From: Corynebacterium ciconiae DSM 44920
Lineage (GTDB): Bacteria > Actinomycetota > Actinomycetes > Mycobacteriales > Mycobacteriaceae
DNA length: 64,000 nucleotides
NCBI RefSeq assembly: GCF_030440575.1
Contig: NZ_CP047189.1
Coordinates: forward strand, 806,001 to 870,000
Reading direction: 5' to 3'
Positions 46,361-54,874 of the stretch are shown here, in pieces. A program made the position numbers and the translations under genes. The first letter of the stretch is position 1; every line of letters begins with the position of its first letter. The notes under the pieces are model-generated. The model was not told the origin of the DNA. It ran no database searches and saw nothing but the letters and a program-made list of their open reading frames with translations.

Positions 46361-46373
46361 TCGTCGATAAGCG
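46361..46373 (+). repeat. Dispersed 13-bp motif, copy upstream of dinB
   Basis: TCGTCGATAAGCG has one mismatch, at the first base. It lies 29 bases upstream of the dinB start in the gap divergent to the HNH gene. Confidence 0.6.
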
Positions 46374-46402
46374 CACTAGGAAGATCTGGAAAACTCGTAG
46401 AC

Positions 46403-47803
46403 ATGAGACGTTGGGTGCTGCACATCGACATGGATGCGTTTTATGCATCCTGCGAACAGCTGACGCGGCCGACATTGCGAGGTCGTCCAGTTCTTGTCGG
46501 TGGCGTGCACGGGCGCGGTGTGGTGGCGGGGGCATCCTACGAGGCGCGCGCGTTTGGCGCGCACTCGGCAATGCCCATGTTTCAAGCCAAAGCGATGGTG
46601 GGATTCGGCGCGGTCGTTGTTCAGCCACGCCGGGCTGTGTACAGGGCTGCGTCGGCTCGGGTCTTTGAGATCGTGGCGCGTCGTGCGGGAACCATTGAGC
46701 AGCTGTCGATCGACGAGGCGTTTCTTGAGCCACACGAGGTGCAAGGTGAACAACCTGAAGTTGTGAAGCACTGGGCTGAGCAGCTGCGCGCCGAAATTCG
46801 GGCAGAAACCGGCTTGCCGGCATCGATTGGGGCGGGCAGTGGTAAACAGTTCGCGAAAATTGGGTCAGGAGAAGCGAAGCCTGACGGGGTATTCGTGGTG
46901 GCCCAGGAGGACGAATCTGCCATGTTTCACCCGCTCGACGTGGGAAAGCTGTGGGGAATCGGTCCTGTGTCCGCCGCGAAGCTACGTGCGCTGGGAGTGG
47001 AAACTATTGGTGATTTCGCTGCACTCACCGAAGAAGAAGTGGTAATTAGCCTTGGTAGGAAAGTCGGCCTAGAGCTGTGGAATCTTGCCCGGGGCCATGA
47101 CCTGCGCCCAGTGAAACCGCGCGCCATCGCGAAGCAAATCTCGCAAGAACACACCTATCCCCAAGACCTTCTTACAGTCACCGCGGTGGATGCGGCAGTT
47201 GAGCGTGCTGCTACTGGGGCACATAGAAGACTTCTTCACGATGGCCGTGGGGCGCGCACCGTGACGGTAAAACTTCGAATGGCCGATTTCCACATCGAAT
47301 CTCGTTCGCACACGCTGAACTACGCGACAGATGATTTCGATACCTTGCACGCGGTGGCGAAAAAGATGGTGAGATACCCAGATGAACTTGGGCCGATCAG
47401 GCTAGTAGGGGTGTCCTTTTCTGGGCTGGAGGCTGCTCGGCAGAATGTGATGTTCCCAGAACTCGATCAGCAGATCGTTCCAGCGGTGAAGTTTGACGAT
47501 ACTGAGGTAGGGGTGCGGGATCTTTCCACCGAGACGGCTCAATCCAGCGACATTTCATCGGAATCCGAGCCCACCAGCCCAGCTTGGATTACAACTCAGG
47601 ATGTCGAACACCCAGAGTATGGCCACGGCTGGGTGCAAGGTTCTGGCCACGGGGTGGTGTCAGTGCGTTTCGAAACGCGCACTACGAAGCGGGGCGTGAC
47701 GCGAAGTTTCGCGATAGATGATCCAGATTTGCAGCCCGCCGACCCCCTTATGTCCCTCGATTGGGCGGATTGGTTGGCGGACTACAAGGAGGAGATGGAT
47801 TAG
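46403..47803 (+). CDS. dinB: DNA polymerase IV (Y-family translesion polymerase)
   Basis: The 466-residue Y-family polymerase copies damaged DNA. The palm carries LHIDMDAFYASCEQL (D9, D11) and LSIDEAFLE (D104, E105), so the catalytic acids are complete. ASIGAGSGKQFAKIGSGEAKPDG and the helix-hairpin-helix region KLWGIGPVSAAKLRALGVETIGD follow, then the little-finger domain. A C-terminal extension of about 100 residues (SPAWITTQDVEHPEYGHGWVQGSG...) goes beyond the E. coli length. ATG 46403 is the start. I see no corynebacterial LexA box upstream. The stop codon abuts that of the convergent asparaginase gene. Confidence 0.9.
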   Translation: MRRWVLHIDMDAFYASCEQLTRPTLRGRPVLVGGVHGRGVVAGASYEARAFGAHSAMPMFQAKAMVGFGAVVVQPRRAVYRAASARVFEIVARRAGTIEQLSIDEAFLEPHEVQGEQPEVVKHWAEQLRAEIRAETGLPASIGAGSGKQFAKIGSGEAKPDGVFVVAQEDESAMFHPLDVGKLWGIGPVSAAKLRALGVETIGDFAALTEEEVVISLGRKVGLELWNLARGHDLRPVKPRAIAKQISQEHTYPQDLLTVTAVDAAVERAATGAHRRLLHDGRGARTVTVKLRMADFHIESRSHTLNYATDDFDTLHAVAKKMVRYPDELGPIRLVGVSFSGLEAARQNVMFPELDQQIVPAVKFDDTEVGVRDLSTETAQSSDISSESEPTSPAWITTQDVEHPEYGHGWVQGSGHGVVSVRFETRTTKRGVTRSFAIDDPDLQPADPLMSLDWADWLADYKEEMD

Positions 47804-48772
47804 CTAGAACAACGTAGCCGGGTGGGCACCGGTGGCGATGGCGACGGCCAGCAGCATCCGCGCCTGGGGCGCCCGAAAGTAGTGCGAGCCGATTGCTCCT
47901 TTTTGGAGAAGAGTTGCGCCGCCACCCGCTCCGCCGTAGGAGCCGTGAACATCGCCGCGCGGAACGCGGGTTGTGATCACCACGGGCGTGCCAGTGTCTA
48001 GGGCTTCACCTACGGCAATTGCAAGTTCGCGGCCCACGTTGCCGGCCCCCATGGCTTCGATGACGAGGCCGTCGGCGCCGTGTTCAAGGGCAGCGTCGAC
48101 AAGCGTGCGCGGCGCGCCGGGGTAGGCGGCGATGATATCGACGGTGACGTCCGCTAGGGCAGTGGGGGCGAGTGGCTCGGCGCGGGTGGGTTCTTCGGGG
48201 CCGTTGGTGGCGAAGGCAAGGTTATCGCTGGTGTGCCACTTGGTGGCGCCGCGGGCAGGGATCACAGCGTGTCCAAACACAATAAGCACACCGATTCCGC
48301 GGGCACTGGCGTCCATCGCGATCACGATCGATTCGAAGAGGTTGCTGATGCCATCGGATTCGGGGTGATCGAAGCTACGTTGAGCGCCGGTAAAGATCAC
48401 GGGCCGTGGATCGTCGTGGAAAGTGTCTACGGCAATGGCGGTTTCTTCCATCGAATCGGTGCCGTGGGTGACCACCACTCCGGTGACTTCGGGGTCATCG
48501 AGCGCATCGTGAATGGCTGCGATGATAGCGTCCGTATCGGCGAGGGTCATGGCGGCCGAGTCGAGGCGGTTGAGCTCTCGGACTTCCAGTGCGAGTTGAG
48601 CGTTGTCGAAGCGTTGGGCTACCGGCTCTAACAGCTCGGGTCCGCTCACTGTGGGCAAAAGTACGCCGTCGCGATCCGTCGTGCACGCGATGGTGCCGCC
48701 GGTGGTAATCACAACAATTTTGGCGCCCGGAGAGGCGTCGTGCTCCGCAGTGGTCTCGGTCTCGATAGTCAT
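47804..48772 (-). CDS. ansA: L-asparaginase
   Basis: The 322-residue enzyme hydrolyses asparagine to aspartate and ammonia. The N-terminal VITTGGTIACT carries the nucleophile Thr, and the second signature VVTHGTDSMEETA holds the Thr-Asp pair (T105, D106). The C-terminal GLVIEAMGAGNVGRELA and TRVPRGDVHGSYGGAGGG are also typical. No signal peptide is visible, so it is probably cytoplasmic. ATG 48772 gives MTIETETTAEH; ATG 48790 is less likely. It converges with dinB with no base between the stop codons. Confidence 0.88.
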   Translation of the reverse strand: MTIETETTAEHDASPGAKIVVITTGGTIACTTDRDGVLLPTVSGPELLEPVAQRFDNAQLALEVRELNRLDSAAMTLADTDAIIAAIHDALDDPEVTGVVVTHGTDSMEETAIAVDTFHDDPRPVIFTGAQRSFDHPESDGISNLFESIVIAMDASARGIGVLIVFGHAVIPARGATKWHTSDNLAFATNGPEEPTRAEPLAPTALADVTVDIIAAYPGAPRTLVDAALEHGADGLVIEAMGAGNVGRELAIAVGEALDTGTPVVITTRVPRGDVHGSYGGAGGGATLLQKGAIGSHYFRAPQARMLLAVAIATGAHPATLF

Positions 48773-48891
48773 GCATCTAGCGTGCCACACCCTGCCCGAT
48801 CTGCGGGCAGAAACCCAATGAAACCTGGGGCCGTGGTGTTGCTCTGCGCAGCACCGACGCTACGGTCCAATCGGCTAAGCCGCCCACGCAG

Positions 48892-48904
48892 CGATTATCG
48901 ACGC
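48892..48904 (-). repeat. Dispersed 13-bp motif, copy between ansA and lipoprotein gene (GCGTCGATAATCG)
   Basis: One mismatch to the motif, on the minus strand, in the 384-base gap divergent between ansA and the lipoprotein gene. The rest of that gap holds no recognisable gene; a TAGAAT near 48939-48944 could be a promoter. Confidence 0.5.
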
Positions 48905-49156
48905 CGCCTCGGATGTGGTCATTCGCGCTGGCCCGTGTAGAATCCAAGTACCAGTTTTTCCGCCCGAGACCTGCATGAAGCGGCTCTAAGCTGCCACTGA
49001 GAAGGGGCTGAGATGATTACACCACTGTGTGATCTGTGGCATTCATGGCCGCCGCACTCGACGCCCTAGGCCGCGCAGATGTGACCGCACTGCGTGGCAT
49101 GAATCCGGACGGACAACCATATAACTGACCCACACAGTCAAGGACTGAGGAGAGTA

Positions 49157-49804
49157 GTGAAACTTTACAAGGCACGTGCACTCGCACTGGTCACCGCCGC
49201 ATCGCTGGCGCTGGCAGGGTGTGGCTCTGACGACGGAGATTCCAAGGAGTCTGATACCAGCTCCAGCACCAGCTCCTCGGCCGCCGCTGTCGAACTTCCC
49301 ACCCTGGAAGAACTCAACGGCGTTCTGGCCCGGGCTACCGACCCGAACCTGCCGATCGAGGAGCGCGTGCTCACCGTGCAAAACGGCGACCAAGCTCCCG
49401 AACTATTCGACGTGATGACTCGATCGAAGGAAGAGTCCGGCGCGAATTTCCAGGTAGTGGACCCGATCCTGCCGGGCTGGACCCCGGATAGCGTGATGGC
49501 CACCATCCACTTCACCCTTCCGGATCGTGAGCCGCAGATCGCCGAAGGCGTGGAGTTCGTGAACGAAGACGGCCACTGGAAGGTGTCCCAGGATTGGGCC
49601 TGCACCGTGGTCAACAGCACCGTTGCGCCTGAAGAGGTACCGGCGTTCTGCCAGGACCTGCCGGCTCCGGCACCGGTGCCCGAGGAGAACGCCCCCGAAG
49701 GTGAAGCTCCTGCCCCTGAAGGCGCTCCCGCCCCCGAGGGAGAGGCCCCGCCGGCTCCTGAGGGCGAAGCACCGCCCGCGCCCGAAGGTGCTCCCGCTCC
49801 CTAA
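49157..49804 (+). CDS. Secreted lipoprotein with MTB12-like domain and Pro/Glu-rich tail
   Basis: The 215-residue lipoprotein has a basic N-terminus and a lipobox LALAGC (Cys21), then a Ser/Asp-rich spacer. A domain resembling the low molecular weight antigen MTB12 of mycobacteria follows (LEELNGVLARATDPNLPIEERVLTVQNGDQAPELFD ... split here by ordinary residues). The last 50 residues repeat PEGEAP and PEGAPAP units, a flexible tail that could span the cell wall. The function is unknown. GTG 49157 follows GAGGAGAGTA. A terminator lies just after. Confidence 0.8.
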   Translation: MKLYKARALALVTAASLALAGCGSDDGDSKESDTSSSTSSSAAAVELPTLEELNGVLARATDPNLPIEERVLTVQNGDQAPELFDVMTRSKEESGANFQVVDPILPGWTPDSVMATIHFTLPDREPQIAEGVEFVNEDGHWKVSQDWACTVVNSTVAPEEVPAFCQDLPAPAPVPEENAPEGEAPAPEGAPAPEGEAPPAPEGEAPPAPEGAPAP

Positions 49805-49841
49805 AACTCAAGGCTCAGCGCACGCCGCAGCCTGAACAACT

Positions 49842-49878
49842 AAGGCCCGCCCTTCCCAACGCTGGGAAGGCGGGCCTT
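49842..49878. terminator. Terminator between convergent lipoprotein and ABC-F genes
   Basis: A stem of about 16 bp (AAGGCCCGCCCTTCCCA with TGGGAAGGCGGGCCTT, one bulge) is followed by TGTGGTTGTT. It probably serves both converging genes. Confidence 0.8.
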
Positions 49879-49888
49879 TGTGGTTGTT

Positions 49889-51538
49889 CTACTCGGGGCG
49901 GGTGGCAGGAATGTCTATCACGCGATGCTGCCAGCGGCGTTTAATCCACCGGTCGTGCGTGGCCAACAGCAACACACCCTCGTAGCCTTCCAAAGCTTCC
50001 TCTAATTCTTCGGCCAAGGTGAGAGAAATGTGGTTGGTGGGCTCGTCTAAGAGCAAAATATCGGGAGGATCCGCAAGCACAATCGCCAAAGCCACTCGAC
50101 GCCGCTGCCCGAGAGACAATTTTTCAATCGGCCGACGGGCAGCTTCTTCACTGAGCAAGCCCAGTTCGGTCAAGGTTGCGGCGCCGCTGGGCGCATGGTC
50201 GGAGTAGATATCATTGGCACTGCGGAAGGGGTCGTCCCAATCAGTATCTTGGCGCATCCAACCAACCCGAAGGTCATCGCCGATGATCACAGAGGGGTTC
50301 TCATCATCGGTTGTGTTTGCAATGGCCTCCAGTAAGGAGGATTTTCCCGCACCATTGGGGCCGGTAACGAGAACGTGCTCGCCGTGCCGGATTTTCACCG
50401 AAAGGGCGCGCTCCATGCGGCCAGGAATGCTGAAGTTGCGCAACACGAGCGCATAGTCCGAGCCCGTGGTGGTTAGGAAATGCTCCGGCAGCCCCGCAAA
50501 CTCGAGACGCTTGGGTGGTGCGGGTATCTCTCGGCGTTCTAGGGCATCCAAGCGGTTACGCGCTGTGCGGATTCGCTGCCCGTGCACTTTGGCGGCTTTG
50601 TCTGAATAGAACTTCGCTGAGGAGCGGGTCTCGGTTTTGGAGTGCTGTGTGGAAAACAGGTCGGTTTCTTTCACCTGCACTCCGGCTTCGAGGCGGGCGC
50701 GTTCTGCTTCCTGAATGTTGTAGTCGTGCTCCCACCGTGCGCGAAGTTCTTTGCGGTAGGAGAGGTATTCGGAGAAACTTCCGCCAAAAACCACCCCTTG
50801 CGCGAGATCTTCGCCTCCGCCACCCTCCGGCCCGAGGGAATGGTCCAAGTCAACAATATGGGTGGCCACCTTGTCTAAGAACCAGCGGTCGTGGCTGGCG
50901 ACAAGCACCGGCCCAGCGAAGGAGCTGAGCTCATCGATGAGAAAGTCACAGGCGAGGTCATCGAGGTGGTTGGTGGGTTCGTCGAGGATGAGCGCATCCA
51001 CTGGGCGAAGCAGCAGCGCGGCCAGGGCCAAGCGGCGCCGTTGCCCGCCGGAGACGGAATCAATGGGGGCGTCGAGATCCACGTGCGCCAAACCGAGGCC
51101 AGCCAGGACTTCCGCGATGCGGGCGTCGAGGGTCCACACTTGGTGGCGGTCGGCGGCTGCGAGGAGATCGTCAAAGCGTTGGACGAGCTGGGCGGAATCG
51201 GGCTGGGCGGCGAGCTCTTCGGAGACGGTGATGATGTTTTCTTCGATTGCTTTGAGCTCACCGATCGCTTCGGTGATGATAGAGCGCAGTGCCGCGCTGG
51301 GCGGCCAGGACACCTCCTGGGTGAGATACCCAGTTTTGGTGGGGGTGATGATTGCTCCGACATCGGGTTCAAGGGCGCCGCTGATCAGCTGCATCAGGGT
51401 GGATTTGCCGGCCCCATTTTCTCCGATGAGTCCCGCTACAGACCCTGCGCCGACTGCGAAAGAGACGTCGGTGAGTACTCGATGCGCCCCGTAGGAAAAG
51501 CTAACACCGTCGACAGCGATGTGTATGTGTGTGGGCAT
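49889..51538 (-). CDS. ABC-F family ATP-binding protein
   Basis: The 549-residue soluble protein has two ABC ATPase domains and no membrane helices. Domain 1 has Walker A GENGAGKST, signature SGGQRRRLALA and Walker B ALILDEPTNHLDD. Domain 2 has GPNGAGKSS, LSLGQRRRVALA and ILLLDEPTNHIS. A charged linker with YREL and RARLEAGVQVKE sits between them. ABC-F proteins bind the ribosomal E site and act in translation or antibiotic protection, and the branch cannot be assigned by eye. ATG 51538 (MPTHIHIAVDGVSF) follows GAGGAGG; the longer frame upstream is unlike the family. Confidence 0.88.
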   Translation of the reverse strand: MPTHIHIAVDGVSFSYGAHRVLTDVSFAVGAGSVAGLIGENGAGKSTLMQLISGALEPDVGAIITPTKTGYLTQEVSWPPSAALRSIITEAIGELKAIEENIITVSEELAAQPDSAQLVQRFDDLLAAADRHQVWTLDARIAEVLAGLGLAHVDLDAPIDSVSGGQRRRLALAALLLRPVDALILDEPTNHLDDLACDFLIDELSSFAGPVLVASHDRWFLDKVATHIVDLDHSLGPEGGGGEDLAQGVVFGGSFSEYLSYRKELRARWEHDYNIQEAERARLEAGVQVKETDLFSTQHSKTETRSSAKFYSDKAAKVHGQRIRTARNRLDALERREIPAPPKRLEFAGLPEHFLTTTGSDYALVLRNFSIPGRMERALSVKIRHGEHVLVTGPNGAGKSSLLEAIANTTDDENPSVIIGDDLRVGWMRQDTDWDDPFRSANDIYSDHAPSGAATLTELGLLSEEAARRPIEKLSLGQRRRVALAIVLADPPDILLLDEPTNHISLTLAEELEEALEGYEGVLLLATHDRWIKRRWQHRVIDIPATRPE

Positions 51539-51656
51539 GGGCTGCTCCTCCTCGGCGGGGTGGTGGTGTCTGCCTCGAGCCTTGGGCACGCCCATCTGGG
51601 CCGCCGCGCACACAAAGGGGGCGGGCGGCGAGGGAACGTGGGTGAAACTCAGTGTT

Positions 51657-52628
51657 CTACTTGGAAGAATACTCCACTGCACTGGTGAGATCCTGCACCA
51701 CAGCCTGCTGATTGTCATCTGCTCCGTCTTCGGCGTAGATCACTCGCGTGGTGACGCCGTTTCTGCCAGTTATGCCCGCGATCGCGGACAGGTCTACCGT
51801 GAGTTCGCCCGTGGAAGTGGACTCCGTGGATACCACCGCCAACTCTGGGTGGCCATCGCCGGCGCTTAATGCACCAAGAGTGGAGCGGCGTTGGGTATCG
51901 GCGTTGAGAGTAACGGTGGAACCGTCAATCGAGGTAAGCGTGTAAGTGATGGTTTGCAGCATCGCGTTTTCCCCCGGAACGCGGCTGTTAACACTCCACT
52001 GAGCTCCTTCGCCGACGGGTTCGTCGGGGAATACCACCGCCAAGGAAAGCCAGGTAAACACCGCGGACTCCACCAGAGAGCGTGCCTGGTCAGAGGCATC
52101 CCTGGGGGCGGCGAGGCGCACCGAATTGGTGATCCCGCGGTCATTGCGCTCGAGGGAGATACTGAAACCAGTGGCGCTGGCCAAGGTGTCATTGACCGAG
52201 ATATCCGAGGAGGTGGGGCTGCCAAGGCTGAGCTCAATGCGGCCATCATCGCCGCTCAAGCTTGCATCAACGGGCATGGTCAGGCTCGTGACGTCGCCTC
52301 CAGCGGGGGCGGTGCGGTCGATGTCTGCTAAAGGAGCGAGGTGCTGCTCAAAACCGTCATAAGCCACCACGGATACTGTCTCGTCTGGGGTATCAGGAGA
52401 GGCGGTGTAGCGCAGCGTGGTGGCGGAATCTTTCGCGCCGGGATCAATGACGGTGACCTTTGGGGAATCCAGCTGCAGTTCTACCGCATTGTCGCTTTCC
52501 ACGGCTGCCGAATCCGATTCGGGATTATCGGCTGAGCACCCAGTGATCCCCAGAGTTCCAATGGTGCAGAGGGTGAGGAGGGTGCGGAACAAACGGTGCG
52601 ATTGATTGCTGCGGCAGGAGGGTGTCAT
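51657..52628 (-). CDS. DUF6263-like secreted lipoprotein
   Basis: The 323-residue protein has a signal peptide and lipobox LGITGC (Cys31), followed by an acidic spacer. The beta-rich body (LRYTASPDTPDETVSVVAYDGFEQ to VTTRVIYAEDGADD) resembles the DUF6263 group of actinobacterial lipoproteins. The segment DEPVGEGAQWSVNSRVPGENAMLQTITYTLTSIDG is the clearest part. The function is unknown. It lies upstream of the ABC-F gene on the same strand, with a gap of about 120 bases, and is divergent from lspA, the peptidase that processes lipoproteins. Confidence 0.75.
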   Translation of the reverse strand: MTPSCRSNQSHRLFRTLLTLCTIGTLGITGCSADNPESDSAAVESDNAVELQLDSPKVTVIDPGAKDSATTLRYTASPDTPDETVSVVAYDGFEQHLAPLADIDRTAPAGGDVTSLTMPVDASLSGDDGRIELSLGSPTSSDISVNDTLASATGFSISLERNDRGITNSVRLAAPRDASDQARSLVESAVFTWLSLAVVFPDEPVGEGAQWSVNSRVPGENAMLQTITYTLTSIDGSTVTLNADTQRRSTLGALSAGDGHPELAVVSTESTSTGELTVDLSAIAGITGRNGVTTRVIYAEDGADDNQQAVVQDLTSAVEYSSK

Positions 52629-52700
52629 GAAGATTCAGTGTAGTGAGGCTGGGTGGGTGGTGTGAGTGCTGGGGCTGGAGGTAGCTACGGGCGAAGGTGA

Positions 52701-52713
52701 GCGTCGATAAGCG
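52701..52713 (+). repeat. Dispersed 13-bp motif (exact), lipoprotein/lspA gap
   Basis: Exact GCGTCGATAAGCG in the divergent gap, 72 bases from the lipoprotein start and 66 bases from the lspA start. Confidence 0.65.
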
Positions 52714-52779
52714 TGCGGCGCCCACGAAATTTCGCGCGGCGGTTCTGTTCTCTGCGCGGAGTAAGGCAAGATTGGTGGC

Positions 52780-53271
52780 GTGGAAACAAAGAGTAGGAGT
52801 GCAGTGAGACTACTGGTGCCTATCATTGCGGTCGTCGCTGTGGTGGACCAGGTATTGAAAGAACTAGTGTTGCAAACCGTCAATCCCGCAAGGCCTGTAG
52901 AGGTGATCGGGGAGTGGGCGCGAATCGTGCTGGTGTTCAACTCAGGTGCGGCGTTTTCGATGGGGCAAAACCACACGTGGGTCTTCACCACGTTACAGCT
53001 GGGTTTCGTGCTTGGCGCGCTCTACTTTGGTCGTTCGATGGTGCATCGGCCTCAGATCATTGGTGTGGCGCTGATCGCTGGAGGGGCGCTGGGCAATCTC
53101 ATTGACCGTCTCTTTCGCGCCCCAGGATTCTTTGTTGGCCACGTAGTGGATTACATCTCCATCGGCAATTTCGCCGTGTTCAACCTAGCTGATTCCGCGA
53201 TCACCATTGGCGTGGTCGTGGTGATTGCCGCGCTCTTTTTTGAGCCCGAACCATCGAAGGAGAAGGCATGA
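52780..53271 (+). CDS. lspA: Lipoprotein signal peptidase
   Basis: The 163-residue, four-helix membrane aspartyl peptidase removes signal peptides of diacylglyceryl-modified prolipoproteins. The conserved blocks are [27 protein letters not shown] (catalytic D124) and FNLADS (D138). GTG 52780 lies 7 bases after a CAAGAT -10-like element, so the mRNA may be leaderless. The stop overlaps the next start as ATGA, coupling translation to rluD. A lipoprotein gene lies divergent to it. Confidence 0.93.
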   Translation: METKSRSAVRLLVPIIAVVAVVDQVLKELVLQTVNPARPVEVIGEWARIVLVFNSGAAFSMGQNHTWVFTTLQLGFVLGALYFGRSMVHRPQIIGVALIAGGALGNLIDRLFRAPGFFVGHVVDYISIGNFAVFNLADSAITIGVVVVIAALFFEPEPSKEKA

Positions 53272-54200
53272 GTTCTGAACAATTTCGCCGCATGCTGGTT
53301 CCCGACGGTTTGGCGGGAATGCGTGTAGACCAAGGCCTGTCCAAGGCGCTCGGTATTTCTCGCTCCGCCGCGGCGGAGATCATTGCGAAAGGCGATGCGC
53401 TTATCGACGGTCAGCCGGTGCGCAAATCCGATCGGCTCGCCGTCGACTCAATGCTGGATGTCACCCTTCCAGGCCCGAATCAGGACCTCATTCCGAAGGA
53501 AGAACTCGTCGAGGGAATGGAAGTGCTCTACTCCGACGAGCATGTCATCGCTATCAACAAACCTGTGGGTGTGGCCGCGCATCCCACCATCGGTTGGGAG
53601 GGCCCCACCGTGGTTGGCGGGCTCAAGGCTGCCGGTTTCAGCATCGCCACCTCGGGCCCGGCGGAACGCCAAGGTATCGTGCAGCGACTCGATGTGGGCA
53701 CCTCGGGTGTGATGGTGGTGGCCGTGTCCGAGCTTGCCTATTCGGTACTGAAAAGGGCCTTTAGGGAAAGGACTGTCACCAAGACTTATCACGCGCTGGT
53801 GCAGGGCCACCCCGATCCGCTAGAAGGAACAATCGACGCCCCCATCGGCCGGCATCCGTCCGCAGGATGGCGCTTTGCCGTCACCCGTGATGGCAAACCG
53901 AGTGTGACGCACTATGAAACTATCGAGGCTTTTGCGGAGGCATCTTTGCTCGATATTCATCTAGAAACAGGGCGGACTCACCAGATTCGTGTGCACTTTT
54001 CCAGCCTGCATCACCCGTGCGTAGGCGATCCTATGTACGGCTCGGATCCGGCGCTTGCACAGCGGCTGGGTTTGAATCGCCAGTGGTTGCACGCCGTGTC
54101 TTTAACCTTCGGTCACCCGGCCACCGGTAAAAAGATGACCATCACAAGCGACTACCCCACTGACCTTGCGCACGCGCTCGAGGTTCTTCGGGACAGTTAG
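53268..54200 (+). CDS. rluD: RluA-family 23S rRNA pseudouridine synthase
   Basis: The 310-residue enzyme has an N-terminal S4 RNA-binding domain ([32 protein letters not shown]) and the pseudouridine synthase domain with [10 protein letters not shown], the catalytic [14 protein letters not shown] (D142), KTYHALVQG and [19 protein letters not shown]. It is the usual partner of lspA; the exact rRNA targets (RluD-type 1911/1915/1917) are inferred from the family. ATG 53268 overlaps the lspA stop by four bases. Confidence 0.88.
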   Translation: MSSEQFRRMLVPDGLAGMRVDQGLSKALGISRSAAAEIIAKGDALIDGQPVRKSDRLAVDSMLDVTLPGPNQDLIPKEELVEGMEVLYSDEHVIAINKPVGVAAHPTIGWEGPTVVGGLKAAGFSIATSGPAERQGIVQRLDVGTSGVMVVAVSELAYSVLKRAFRERTVTKTYHALVQGHPDPLEGTIDAPIGRHPSAGWRFAVTRDGKPSVTHYETIEAFAEASLLDIHLETGRTHQIRVHFSSLHHPCVGDPMYGSDPALAQRLGLNRQWLHAVSLTFGHPATGKKMTITSDYPTDLAHALEVLRDS

Positions 54201-54226
54201 CCCGAAACACCGCGAGGGAAAACGCA

Positions 54227-54865
54227 ATGTCTGATGAGAACCACTCTTCGATGCTGCGCCACGTGCTGATTGCCGTAGGCGTGGCGATCATGACTGTCGC
54301 CGTGGTGTTCGCCGCCGGCCGTGTTTACACCGGCGAGCGGCCACCTAGCACGAATGGCGATATGCTTGGCCGCGAAACAGGGGAATCGGTGGATCACTAT
54401 GCGCAACGTGCCGCAGCCACAGTGTCGGGTCTCGATAGCAAAGAGCCTGCTTTTGCCTTGGTGACGTTTCACAAACCAATGTCAATCACCCAGGCTGCTC
54501 GTATCGCTGATGAATTGGACGTGCCACGGATTTCGGCGGTGGTACTTAACATGTCCTCGCCCGTGGTGGTGCCCGAGCCCTCTGCGGCCGCGGATCGACG
54601 CGAGGTTTTTGCCACCGCTTTGCGCAACGACTTGGCTGCCCAGTTTTTGCTCGACGACGCCGAAGCCGCCCCCATCGAAGGAGTGGTGATCTGGGCGCCC
54701 ACCCGCACTATCAAAACACTCGGTCTAAATGACGATGTCGCCTACGTGGAGGCGCTTCCCAATGACGCCGCCTGGGGGCATTTCGGAATCATGCCGGTTT
54801 ATCGCGATGACTCTGCAGCCACACTGCAGCAACTGCCGGTGGCGCCGCCTGTGCCCGCGCCCTAA
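54227..54865 (+). CDS. Membrane-anchored protein of unknown function
   Basis: The 212-residue protein has a single N-terminal helix (MLRHVLIAVGVAIMTVAVVFAAGRVY, about 9-34) and an extracytoplasmic domain with alternating helices and strands (AFALVTFHKPMSITQAARIADEL, RISAVVLNMSSPVVVPEP, GVVIWAPTRTIKTLGL), ending in a Pro/Ala tail. I do not recognise a family. It follows rluD by 26 bases on the same strand and is probably in the lspA-rluD operon. It converges with the RarD-like gene. Confidence 0.7.
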   Translation: MSDENHSSMLRHVLIAVGVAIMTVAVVFAAGRVYTGERPPSTNGDMLGRETGESVDHYAQRAAATVSGLDSKEPAFALVTFHKPMSITQAARIADELDVPRISAVVLNMSSPVVVPEPSAAADRREVFATALRNDLAAQFLLDDAEAAPIEGVVIWAPTRTIKTLGLNDDVAYVEALPNDAAWGHFGIMPVYRDDSAATLQQLPVAPPVPAP

Positions 54866-54874
54866 GACGAGGCT

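Noticed and set aside
46164..46402. Possible LexA/SOS box upstream of dinB
   Set aside because: No TCGAAC-type inverted repeat was found in the gap.
53399..53411. CGCTTATCGACGG in rluD, and similar strings at 9171, 29182, 33632 and 17334, as motif copies
   Set aside because: They are in coding sequence and follow from Leu-(Ile/Val)-Asp codons, with one or more mismatches.
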